This document shows, piece after piece, positions 1-6,056 of a DNA stretch of 6,890 nucleotides. This DNA is from Acetobacteraceae bacterium (GTDB lineage: Bacteria; Pseudomonadota; Alphaproteobacteria; Acetobacterales; Acetobacteraceae): NCBI GenBank assembly GCA_003133265.1, contig PKWQ01000295.1, positions 1 to 6,890 on the forward strand, in the 5' to 3' direction. Position 1 is the stretch's first letter, and each line of letters opens with the position of its first letter. The notes below the pieces were generated by a model. It searched no databases, was not told the origin of the DNA, and worked only from the letters and a program-made list of their open reading frames with translations. Position numbers and translations under genes: made by a program.

Positions 1-1346
1 GCGGATTCGAGATACTCCGGGCGGACCCAGAGGAACTCGGCGATGAGATCGGGATCGCCGCCGCGAGCCGCGAAGTCGTCGAAAAAAGACTGGAACATCG
101 GCTGCAGATGCGCGTTGCTGGCCATGAAATCCGCCATCACCAGATCAGCTGGCACACCAAGCAGTAGCAGTAGCGATGCCGCTGCCCAGCCAGTTCGATC
201 CTTGCCGCCCATGCAGTGGATCAAAGCCGGTCGGCACCCCTCGTCGGCGAGATCTCTGAACACTCGACCGAACGCACCTCGTGCGCTGTCGAGGCTGATG
301 AACGCCCGATACTGAGCGACGAACATCGCCGCACCCTTGCCGTCACGGAACACCTCTCGAGCGACGGTGGGATTGCGCATGGCCTCCTGGATCTGGCCGG
401 GCGTGTGGCCCGCCAGGCCGTCCAGGACGTCGGCTACCACGTACCGCGTGTCGGCAGGCACCCGATCGGGCCGGTCGGTCCGCTCCGTCTCCGTGCGGAA
501 GTCGTAGATCGTTTGGATGCGCAGCCGGGCGAATTCCACCGCATCCGCGCCTTCCAGCCGGTCGAGAGCGGCCGAGCGAAAGAGGAGTCCCGTTCGGACG
601 CGGCGCCCGTCGGCCGTGGTAAGGCCACCCACGTCGCGAAGGTTCGGGACTGATGCGAGCTGGAGACTTCGGTCGGGGTGCGTGTCGGTTCTCCTCGGAG
701 GGTGTGTGCAGGTTCGGCGGACGAGTGGGGGAATCCAGCCGCCTCTCCGGTCCGGGGAGGCCTCCAGCGCCGCGAGTTCTTCCGGGGTATCGATGTCCGG
801 GTTCGAGCCTTCGACGTCGATCTCGACGACAAGGTTTGGGTGGTCGCGCAGAACGGGCCCAAGGCCGCGATCTGCCCGTGCCTCGCGTGCGAGCGGCCAA
901 GCCAGGCGATGGATCAGCAGCGGATTGGCGCCGCCGCCGGCCTTGTATCGAGGCACCACTATGGGCAGGGCCGACGAGCTGAAGCCGGCCAGCAGGCTCT
1001 CGACCACTTCCGCTCGCACGAGCGGCTGGTCGCCGAGGAGGATGAGCGCGGCCTCGCTGGCCGGACTCAGGTTGTCGAGCCCGACGCGGAGCGAGCTGGA
1101 CAGGCCGGCGTCCGGATCCGGATTGCGCACACACCGCTCAGACCGCCACAGCAGACGCCTCTCGATCTCGTCGGCGTTGTGACCAAGGACGACGATGATC
1201 TCCGCGAACCCGGCCACCGACACCACGTCGAGCACGTGCTGGAGCAAGGGTTGGCCTCGGAGCGATGCGAGCAACTTCGTGCCCCCGAATCGCGACGAGG
1301 CGCCGGCCGCGAGCACGATCGCGGCTACCCGGCCAGCTCCTATCAC
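1..1346 (-). CDS. MocA-like molybdopterin nucleotidyltransferase fused in frame to a protein tyrosine phosphatase (C-terminus outside window)
   Basis: A single stop-free frame runs from GTG at 1346 to the window edge (448 codons). Residues 8-165 are an NTP-transferase fold with the nucleotide-binding motif LAAGASSRFGGTK (12-24) and LGDQP (104-108). LAAG plus GDQP is the style of MocA (CTP:molybdopterin cytidylyltransferase) rather than MobA, so CMP transfer to molybdenum cofactor is inferred. That domain ends in the typical DIDTPEEL near 184-191. Residues 197-232 form an Arg/Pro-rich linker with no recognisable fold. From NLRDVGG (235-241) to the edge is a Y_phosphatase3/MptpB-type phosphatase with the P-loop HCMGGKDRTG, nucleophile Cys378 and Arg384 (CX5R). 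The GTG start overlaps the upstream XdhC stop as GTGA, which supports the start and translational coupling. I know of no established MocA-phosphatase fusion. The frame could instead be two genes, the second using ACG (see 681-696). Confidence 0.8.
   Translation of the reverse strand, partial: MIGAGRVAAIVLAAGASSRFGGTKLLASLRGQPLLQHVLDVVSVAGFAEIIVVLGHNADEIERRLLWRSERCVRNPDPDAGLSSSLRVGLDNLSPASEAALILLGDQPLVRAEVVESLLAGFSSSALPIVVPRYKAGGGANPLLIHRLAWPLAREARADRGLGPVLRDHPNLVVEIDVEGSNPDIDTPEELAALEASPDRRGGWIPPLVRRTCTHPPRRTDTHPDRSLQLASVPNLRDVGGLTTADGRRVRTGLLFRSAALDRLEGADAVEFARLRIQTIYDFRTETERTDRPDRVPADTRYVVADVLDGLAGHTPGQIQEAMRNPTVAREVFRDGKGAAMFVAQYRAFISLDSARGAFGRVFRDLADEGCRPALIHCMGGKDRTGWAAASLLLLLGVPADLVMADFMASNAHLQPMFQSFFDDFAARGGDPDLIAEFLWVRPEYLES
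681..696 (-). promoter_or_regulatory. Shine-Dalgarno-like GAGGAG with ACG codon at the expected start position of the phosphatase
   Basis: Inside the MocA-phosphatase linker the minus strand reads GAGGAG (696-691), a 7-base spacer, then ACG (683-681) in the phosphatase frame. Translation from ACG would begin (T/M)HPDRSLQLASVPNLRDVGG, a typical-looking N-terminus for this phosphatase family. No ATG, GTG or TTG lies in frame between the end of the MocA domain and the GTG at 632-630, which would cut into the conserved NLRDVGG. The site could be a relic of a separate gene whose ATG became ACG, a rare ACG start, or chance within a true fusion. The spacing is seen directly; the meaning is inferred. 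Confidence 0.4.
1343..1346 (-). promoter_or_regulatory. GTGA stop/start overlap coupling XdhC to the MocA-like gene
   Basis: The TGA stop of the XdhC frame (1345-1343) shares bases with the GTG start of the MocA-like frame (1346-1344). Four-base overlaps of this form are common signs of translational coupling between genes of one operon. The context fits, because XdhC-family and MocA-family proteins serve the same molybdenum cofactor maturation step. Confidence 0.75.
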
Positions 1347-3397
1347 CCGCCGGGGGCCGGGACAGAGGAGACCATCGAGGAATCCGGGCCGCTCTTCGCG
1401 CGGGCCTTTTCGCACAACGGCAGCCCCGTTCCCAAGTAGCGCATCGCCACGATCTCGGCCATGATCGCGAGCGCGATCTCGGCCGGTGCACGTCCGCCGA
1501 GGTCCAGGCCAACCGGACTGCGCAGCCGATCGAGGTCCTCCCGCCGAGCCCCGGCTGCGACCATGCGCTCTCGTCTATCGGCCAGCCTCTTGCGCGCCCC
1601 GATCGCGCCGACGTACCGGCAGCCGCGGGCGAGAGCGGTCACGATCGCCGGCTCGTCGAACTTCACGTCGTGCGACAGGACTACCACCGCGTCGGACGGG
1701 CCGAGTCCGATCGCGTCCGCCACCTCGTCGAGCCAGCCCACCACGAGCCGATCGACGTCGGGGAACCGCTCCTCGGTGGCGAACGCCGGCCGGCCGTCGA
1801 CGACGATCGTTTCGTACCCGAGCGTGCGGGCGATCGAGACGAGGGGGATTGCGACCTGCCCCGCGCCGACGACGATGAGCCTCGGCCGGGTCGGGAAGGC
1901 CTCGATGAAGAGCGATCGACCCGCGAGCTCGACCGTTCGCGAGGTTCCGCTGGCTAGTGATTCGAGTGTCAGCCGAACGAGCACGGCGTCGAGCGACGGG
2001 TCGCCGAGCGTACCGTCTAGGCGCCCGTCCTCCCACGCGACGAGCGCCGGCGCTGGTGGCTCGCCATCGCCGGGCGGATGTGGCCCGGTCTTCAGCCCGG
2101 GCGAGTCGGCGGGAAGTGGCGTGACTACGGCCCGACCGCCGATTCTGTCAGCCCCCGCCACCGCTCGCGCCGCAGCCTCGGCGGCCTGGGGTACCACCGG
2201 CTCGATCAGCACGTCGATCGTGCCTCCACAGGCGAGCCCCACGTCCCACGCCTGCTCGTCGGTGATGCCATAGCGGACCACCCGTGAGCGGCCGGTCGCT
2301 CGGGCCCTCTGTATCTCCTCGAAGGCGGCCCCTTCGACGCAGCCGCCGCTCACCGAGCCCGCGATCCGGCCGTCGGCCGTCGTGAGCATTACCGCGCCCT
2401 CCGGACGCGGCGCCGACCCGAACGTCCGGACGACGACGGCCCGGCCGATCTCCGCGCCGTCGGGATGGATCTGGATGATCGGCGTGTCGCCGGCCAGATC
2501 GAACAGCGTATAGCCCTGGGTGACCGCCTCGCCGAGGCGCGAGCCGATGGCCAGGATCAGGTCGGCTTCCTTCGCCTTGCCGATCAGCCCGGGATCGGCG
2601 CCGACACCGAGATCGCCGGCGAAATTGTCCAGCGTGCCATCGAAATGCGCCTGACGGCGGAAGCCGACCGTGACCGGCAGCGCGTTGCCGATCAGGAACT
2701 CCCGCAGCGCCGCGCGGCCCCGCGCGCTCCAGCAGGAGCCGCCGACGATGACGAGCGGCTTCTTCGCCCGCGCCAGCATCGCCTGCATCCGTCCCATCGC
2801 CGCCGGATCGGGATGGGCCACGGAGACCGGCACGCGCGGCAGATCGGGAACCTCGGCGATGTGCTTCTGCATCTCCTCCGACAGCGCGATCACCACCGGG
2901 CCGGGGCGGCCGGAGGTGGCGACATCGACGGCATGGGCGACCTGTTCGGGGATGCGCTTGGCCATGTCGATCTGCGTCACCCATTTGGCCAGCGGGGCGA
3001 ACATCTTGCGGTAATCGACTTCCTGGAAGCTGTCGCGGTCGGTGTCCTCGAACGGGATCTGGCCGACGAACAGCAGCATCGGCGTGCTGTCCTGCATCGC
3101 CACATGCACGCCGATCGCGCCGTGACAGGCACCGGGGCCGCGGGTGACGAAGGCCGCCGCCGGGCGACCGGTGATCTTGCCATAGGCCTCGGCCATGTTC
3201 ACCGCCCCGGCCTCGAACCGGCAGGTGACCAGCTTCAGCTTCTGGTGAACGTCGTACAGCCCGTCGAGCACGTCCAGATAGCTCTCACCCGGTACGGCGA
3301 AGACGTGGTCGATCCCCTGGGCCACCAGCGCGTCGGCCAGGATACGCCCCCCCATGCGCTTGGTGATGCGGCCCTTGCGTGACGGTGCCAAATCCAT
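1343..3397 (-). CDS. Chimeric frame: N-terminal two domains of acetolactate-synthase-like ThDP enzyme joined to XdhC/CoxI family protein
   Basis: The frame encodes 684 residues from ATG 3397, chosen because GGGGGA (3410-3405) lies 7 bases upstream; an in-frame GTG at 3457 has no such site. Residues 1-318 are an acetolactate-synthase-like ThDP enzyme: the PYR domain with the catalytic-Glu motif VPGES, TRGPGACHGAIG and QDSTPMLLFVGQ, then the central domain (KKPLVIVGG, IGSRLGE, HPDGAEIG). The C-terminal PP domain that binds the ThDP diphosphate, about 230 residues in relatives, is absent. From about residue 319 the protein is XdhC-like: VRTFGSAPRPEGA, SVSGGCVEG with Cys353, ACGGTIDVLIEP, then a Rossmann domain with GAGQVA at 511-516 and AIGARKR. 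XdhC lacks its usual first 20-25 residues. XdhC proteins insert sulfurated molybdenum cofactor into xanthine-dehydrogenase-family enzymes. ThDP catalysis is unlikely; XdhC function is uncertain. Codon use changes at the join. Confidence 0.85.
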   Translation of the reverse strand: MDLAPSRKGRITKRMGGRILADALVAQGIDHVFAVPGESYLDVLDGLYDVHQKLKLVTCRFEAGAVNMAEAYGKITGRPAAAFVTRGPGACHGAIGVHVAMQDSTPMLLFVGQIPFEDTDRDSFQEVDYRKMFAPLAKWVTQIDMAKRIPEQVAHAVDVATSGRPGPVVIALSEEMQKHIAEVPDLPRVPVSVAHPDPAAMGRMQAMLARAKKPLVIVGGSCWSARGRAALREFLIGNALPVTVGFRRQAHFDGTLDNFAGDLGVGADPGLIGKAKEADLILAIGSRLGEAVTQGYTLFDLAGDTPIIQIHPDGAEIGRAVVVRTFGSAPRPEGAVMLTTADGRIAGSVSGGCVEGAAFEEIQRARATGRSRVVRYGITDEQAWDVGLACGGTIDVLIEPVVPQAAEAAARAVAGADRIGGRAVVTPLPADSPGLKTGPHPPGDGEPPAPALVAWEDGRLDGTLGDPSLDAVLVRLTLESLASGTSRTVELAGRSLFIEAFPTRPRLIVVGAGQVAIPLVSIARTLGYETIVVDGRPAFATEERFPDVDRLVVGWLDEVADAIGLGPSDAVVVLSHDVKFDEPAIVTALARGCRYVGAIGARKRLADRRERMVAAGARREDLDRLRSPVGLDLGGRAPAEIALAIMAEIVAMRYLGTGLPLCEKARAKSGPDSSMVSSVPAPGG
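2436..2452 (-). other. Junction between ThDP-enzyme fragment and XdhC fragment
   Basis: Reading on the minus strand, ThDP-family similarity ends at ...HPDGAEIGR and XdhC similarity begins at about RAVVVRTFGS, so the switch lies within a few codons around 2438-2446. Leucine codons are almost all CTG on the ThDP side and mostly CTC on the XdhC side; serine moves from AGC toward TCG. No repeat, transposon end or attachment-like sequence is visible at the join. It is either a recombination/deletion scar or an assembly artefact. Confidence 0.7.
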
Positions 3398-3516
3398 CGT
3401 GCTGTCCCCCGATCCGAATTCGCTGCCAGGATAGGCATCAGACGCGCGCCGCGTCACCCCGGCATGGATCGGGCATGGCCGGTTTGCTGGCCGGGGGTTC
3501 GTTCGGGACCGAAGAT

Positions 3517-3530
3517 TTGATCCAGCTCAA
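3517..3530. promoter_or_regulatory. Possible FNR/FixK/CRP-family box (TTGA-N6-TCAA)
   Basis: The plus strand reads TTGATCCAGCTCAA, a perfect TTGA-N6-TCAA dyad matching the core of alphaproteobacterial FnrL/FixK sites, and one mismatch from TTGAT-N4-ATCAA. Adding one base each side gives TTTGA-N6-TCAAA. It lies mid-way between the divergent genes, about 100 bases from the monooxygenase start and 120 from the ThDP-enzyme start. A LysR-type T-N11-A reading also fits. Function is inferred from sequence and position only. Confidence 0.3.
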
Positions 3531-3587
3531 ACTGTCATGCGATGCTGGTCGCAGACCGGAATTGAGCCAACGCGTTGCATCGTCCGA

Positions 3588-3604
3588 TCCGGCGGAACGC
3601 CGGA
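3588..3604 (+). repeat. Perfect inverted repeat/hairpin upstream of the flavin monooxygenase gene
   Basis: TCCGGCG (3588-3594) and CGCCGGA (3598-3604) are perfect complements separated by GAA. The repeat ends 28 bases before the ATG at 3633, so it would form a stable stem just ahead of the ribosome binding site if it is in the leader. It could be an operator or a leader stem. There is no U-tract, so it is not an intrinsic terminator. GC-rich DNA makes chance stems fairly likely. Confidence 0.35.
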
Positions 3605-3632
3605 GGGGCCACGAAAACAGGGGAGACGAACC

Positions 3633-4361
3633 ATGAAAGTCGGTATGGCGCTGAACATGCTGAGCAAGCCGGGGGTGTCGGATGCGGCGCTGGTGACCGA
3701 GCATCTGGCGCTGGGCGATCTGGTGGAGCCGTTGGGCTTCGATTCGCTGTTCGCGCTGGAACATCATTTCACCGGCTATGCGATGACCCCGTCGCCGGTC
3801 CAGTTGCTGACCTATTATGCCGGCCGCACCAAACGCATCACGCTGGGCACGTCGGTGATCGTGCTGCCCTGGCACGACCCGATCCGGGTCGCCGAGGAGA
3901 TCGCGCTGCTGGACATCCTGTCCGGCGGACGCACCATCATCGGTTTCGGCCGCGGTGCCGCGAGCGTGGAGTACCAGGGCTTCCGCATCCCGCAGGACGA
4001 GGCGCGCGCCCGCTTCGTCGAATGCGCCCAGATCGTGCAGATGGCGCTGTCGCAAGACAGTTTCGAGTGGAACGGGCAGTACTACCAGATCCCGCGCACC
4101 TCGATCCGCCCGCGCGCGATGTCGCACCCGGAACGGCGGTTCTACGCCTCTTCGGTCAGCCCCGAATCGTCGGAGATCATGGCGAAGCTGGGCTTCGGCA
4201 TGTTGCTGATCATGCAGAACGAGTGGGCCAAATGCGCCGCCGACGTGGCATGCTGCGGCGACAGAGTAAGGAGGCGGCATGCGCGCGATCTTCGTCCAAA
4301 TCAAATGCGAGATGGGACAGGCCTACAAAGTGGCGCAGGAGGCCGCCGACAGCATCGATGA
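3633..4361 (+). CDS. Luciferase-like (LLM class) flavin-dependent monooxygenase, 3'-truncated
   Basis: The frame encodes 242 residues from ATG 3633, preceded by AGGGGAG (3619-3625) at 7-base spacing. Residues 1-205 match the bacterial-luciferase-like F420/FMN oxidoreductase TIM barrel: MKVGMALNM, EPLGFDSLFALEHHF, TKRITLGTSVIVLPWHDPIRVAEE, GFGRGAASVEY, FYASSVSPESSEIMAKLGFGML and MQNEWAKCAAD. Family members of this type are about 350-370 residues. Here similarity stops near nucleotide 4247 and is replaced by about 37 Arg-rich residues that read out of frame through the next gene to a stop at 4361. The last strands and helices of the barrel are missing, so an active oxygenase is unlikely. Codon use matches the downstream genes, so this break does not show the composition change seen near 2440. 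It is probably a degraded gene or one side of a chimeric join. Confidence 0.8.
   Translation: MKVGMALNMLSKPGVSDAALVTEHLALGDLVEPLGFDSLFALEHHFTGYAMTPSPVQLLTYYAGRTKRITLGTSVIVLPWHDPIRVAEEIALLDILSGGRTIIGFGRGAASVEYQGFRIPQDEARARFVECAQIVQMALSQDSFEWNGQYYQIPRTSIRPRAMSHPERRFYASSVSPESSEIMAKLGFGMLLIMQNEWAKCAADVACCGDRVRRRHARDLRPNQMRDGTGLQSGAGGRRQHR
4268..4274 (+). promoter_or_regulatory. Perfect Shine-Dalgarno AAGGAGG for the Lrp/AsnC-like gene
   Basis: AAGGAGG is fully complementary to the 16S rRNA tail and ends 4 bases before ATG 4279, a short but workable spacing. It fixes the start of the small gene and shows that the reading frame crossing it from the monooxygenase is not the native coding use of this DNA. 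Confidence 0.75.
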
Positions 4362-4533
4362 GCTGTCGGAGCTGTATTCCACCTCCGGCCAGTATGATCT
4401 GCTGGGCAAGTTCTATCTGGAACCCGACCAGGACACCGGGAAGTTCGTCACCGAGCGCGTCCAAACCCTGTCAGGGGTGAAGGACACCTACACGTTGATT
4501 ACGTTCAACGCGTTCACCGGCGGCAAGGCGTAG
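4279..4533 (+). CDS. Stand-alone Lrp/AsnC ligand-binding (RAM) domain protein
   Basis: This 84-residue protein starts MRAIFVQIKCEMGQAYKVAQ and continues with ELYSTSGQYDLLGKFYL and GVKDTYTLITFNAF. This matches the beta-alpha-beta-beta-alpha-beta ligand-binding domain of Lrp/AsnC regulators (about 75-80 residues), with no helix-turn-helix. Stand-alone versions are widespread and form oligomers that may bind amino acids or small metabolites; their role is usually unknown. A perfect Shine-Dalgarno sequence precedes the ATG. The first 83 bases overlap the out-of-frame tail of the truncated monooxygenase. The gene converges on the amidase, with only 12 bases between the two ends. The native upstream context seems lost, so no operon partner can be assigned. 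Confidence 0.85.
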   Translation: MRAIFVQIKCEMGQAYKVAQEAADSIDELSELYSTSGQYDLLGKFYLEPDQDTGKFVTERVQTLSGVKDTYTLITFNAFTGGKA

Positions 4534-4545
4534 GCGCTCTCCGCT

Positions 4546-6039
4546 TCAGCCGAACCCCAGGAAGTTCGGGCTGTCGCTGATCGGCCGCGCCGCCTTCAGC
4601 GCCGCCAGATCGGGCACCGGGCGGGCGGTGCGCGGGTCGCCGGCCAGCAGCTTCTCCAGCGCCACCGCGACCGCCAGCACCTTGGCGTCGCCGCCGCGCG
4701 GGCCGACGATCTGCAAGCCGAACGGCATCCCGAGGCGGTCGCGCCCGACCGGGATCGAGATCGCCGGATGCCCGGCCAGCGTCGCCGCGTAGGCCAGCGC
4801 CAGCCAGTGGAAATAGGTGCGCGTCGGCTTGCCGTCGATCTCGGCGGGATACAGCTCGCGCCAGGAGCGCGGGCTGATGGTGATCGCCGGGGTCAGGATC
4901 ACGTCATGCGAGTCGAAGAAGCTCTGCCAGCGGCGGTAATAGGCGGTTTGGTTGGCCTGCGCCCGCGCCACGTCCAGCGCCGAATAGCGCAGCCCTTCCT
5001 CCACGTTGGCGATGATGTTCGGCCCCACGTCCTGCGGCCGGGTGCGGGTCTTCTCGTAATGGGCGGAGAGGAAGTTCTGCGCCCGCAGCACCTCGAACGC
5101 CTCGTCGCAGTCGCGGCAATCCGGTGTGGTGTCCTCGGCGGCGGCGAAGGCGTGGCGGAACAGGCCGGTCTTTTCGGCGAACATTTCGGCGATGTGGCGC
5201 TCGGTGGGCGCGAAGCCGAAATCCGGGGTCAGCGCCACGCGCAGCCGCGACAGGTCGGCCGGCGCGATGGGGTAAAAATCCTCGGGCCTGCGGACCTGCC
5301 GGCCGTCGATCGTGGTCGCCAGCGGGTCGCGCTTGTCGTCGCCGGCCATCGCCGACAGCAGCAGGGCGGCGTCGATCGCGGTGCGCGCCATCGGCCCCAG
5401 CACCGACAGCGAGGTCCAGCCGATGCCGCGCTTCTCGTTCGGCACCAGGCCGGGCGTGGTGCGGAAGCCGACGATGCCGTTGAAGGCGGCCGGGTTGCGC
5501 AAGGAGCCGCCGGTGTCCGATCCGGTGGCCAGCGGCACCATGCCGGTGGCCAACGCCACCGCCGAGCCGCCGGAGGAACCGGCGGCGGATTTCGTCGGAT
5601 CGAATGGGTTGCCGGTCACGCCGTAGACGACGTTGCGGGTGTTGGCGCCGGCGCCGAACTCCGGGACGTTGGTCTTGCCCAGCACGATCGCCCCGGCGGC
5701 GCGCACCGAAGCGACCACGCCCTGATCGGCGGGAGCCACATAGTCGCGGAAGATCGGGCTGCCGTGGGTGGTGCGCAGGCCCTCCGCGTCCTCCAGATCC
5801 TTGATGCCGATCGGCAGCCCGTGCAGCGCCGGCAATTCCGCGCCGTGCGCCACCGCCTCGTCCGCGCGCTTCGCCGCTATCCGGGCACGGGCGAAGTCGC
5901 GCTCCGGGATGGCGTTGACGGCATGGTCGACCGCCTCGATGCGGGCGATGCAGCTTTCCAGCAGTTCGCTCGGCGCCAGCTTCTTGGCGCCGATCAGGAA
6001 TCGTGCCTCGGTCGCGGTCAGGTCACACGGTTCGGTCAT
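4546..6039 (-). CDS. Amidase (amidase signature family)
   Basis: This is a complete 497-residue cytoplasmic enzyme that hydrolyses a carboxamide bond. The amidase-signature triad is visible as Lys80 in LPIGIKDLEDAEG, cis-Ser155 in AAGSSGGSA and nucleophile Ser179 in GSDTGGSLRNPA. The Lys-to-Ser spacings of 75 and 99 equal those I recall for the amidase-signature subunit GatA. GVTGNPFDPTKSAAGSSGG and the C-terminal GHPAISIPVGRDRLGMPFGLQIVG are also typical. Length is normal and no signal peptide is seen. ATG 6039 is supported by a G-rich site (6052-6046) six bases upstream. The gene follows the gamma-glutamyltransferase-like gene after 17 bases, so the two are probably co-transcribed. Lack of gatB or gatC nearby argues against GatA. 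The substrate is not predictable from sequence. Confidence 0.93.
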   Translation of the reverse strand: MTEPCDLTATEARFLIGAKKLAPSELLESCIARIEAVDHAVNAIPERDFARARIAAKRADEAVAHGAELPALHGLPIGIKDLEDAEGLRTTHGSPIFRDYVAPADQGVVASVRAAGAIVLGKTNVPEFGAGANTRNVVYGVTGNPFDPTKSAAGSSGGSAVALATGMVPLATGSDTGGSLRNPAAFNGIVGFRTTPGLVPNEKRGIGWTSLSVLGPMARTAIDAALLLSAMAGDDKRDPLATTIDGRQVRRPEDFYPIAPADLSRLRVALTPDFGFAPTERHIAEMFAEKTGLFRHAFAAAEDTTPDCRDCDEAFEVLRAQNFLSAHYEKTRTRPQDVGPNIIANVEEGLRYSALDVARAQANQTAYYRRWQSFFDSHDVILTPAITISPRSWRELYPAEIDGKPTRTYFHWLALAYAATLAGHPAISIPVGRDRLGMPFGLQIVGPRGGDAKVLAVAVALEKLLAGDPRTARPVPDLAALKAARPISDSPNFLGFG

Positions 6040-6056
6040 GCTCGATCCCCCCGAAA

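Larger units (their letters stand above)
3398..3632. promoter_or_regulatory. Divergent intergenic region between the ThDP-enzyme and flavin monooxygenase genes
   Basis: These 235 bases separate two genes that start outward in opposite directions, so promoters for both should lie here. I see no convincing sigma-70 pair: the best -35-like element, TTGATC at 3517-3522, has only a poor -10 candidate downstream. The region does hold an FNR/FixK-type dyad (3517-3530), a perfect short hairpin (3588-3604), and G-rich ribosome binding sites at both ends (GGGGGA at 3410-3405, minus strand; AGGGGAG at 3619-3625, plus strand). No gene is visible inside it. Confidence 0.55.

Noticed and set aside
343..1134. 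A 263-codon minus-strand frame within the MocA-phosphatase region.
   Set aside because: Arg/Pro/Gly-rich translation in the wrong frame. The other frame on the same strand carries all the conserved nucleotidyltransferase and phosphatase motifs.
2148..2984. A 278-codon minus-strand frame spanning the ThDP/XdhC joint.
   Set aside because: It is out of frame relative to conserved motifs on both sides and reads as low-complexity Arg/Gly/Asp sequence.
3398..3457. A 20-residue N-terminal extension of the ThDP enzyme from GTG 3457.
   Set aside because: There is no ribosome binding site and no family-like sequence; ATG 3397 has GGGGGA at good spacing and starts the conserved N-terminus.
4247..4282. 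Direct repeat GGCATGC at 4247-4253 and 4276-4282 as a deletion scar.
   Set aside because: Seven bases 29 bases apart are too short to claim, and one copy contains the Lrp/AsnC start codon. A chance match is likely.
3438..4304. A 288-codon minus-strand frame opposite the flavin monooxygenase.
   Set aside because: No family motif; it is antisense to a conserved TIM-barrel sequence and covers the divergent promoter region.
4534..4545. A bidirectional terminator between the convergent Lrp/AsnC and amidase genes.
   Set aside because: Only 12 bases separate the genes, and I see no stem with a T-tract there.
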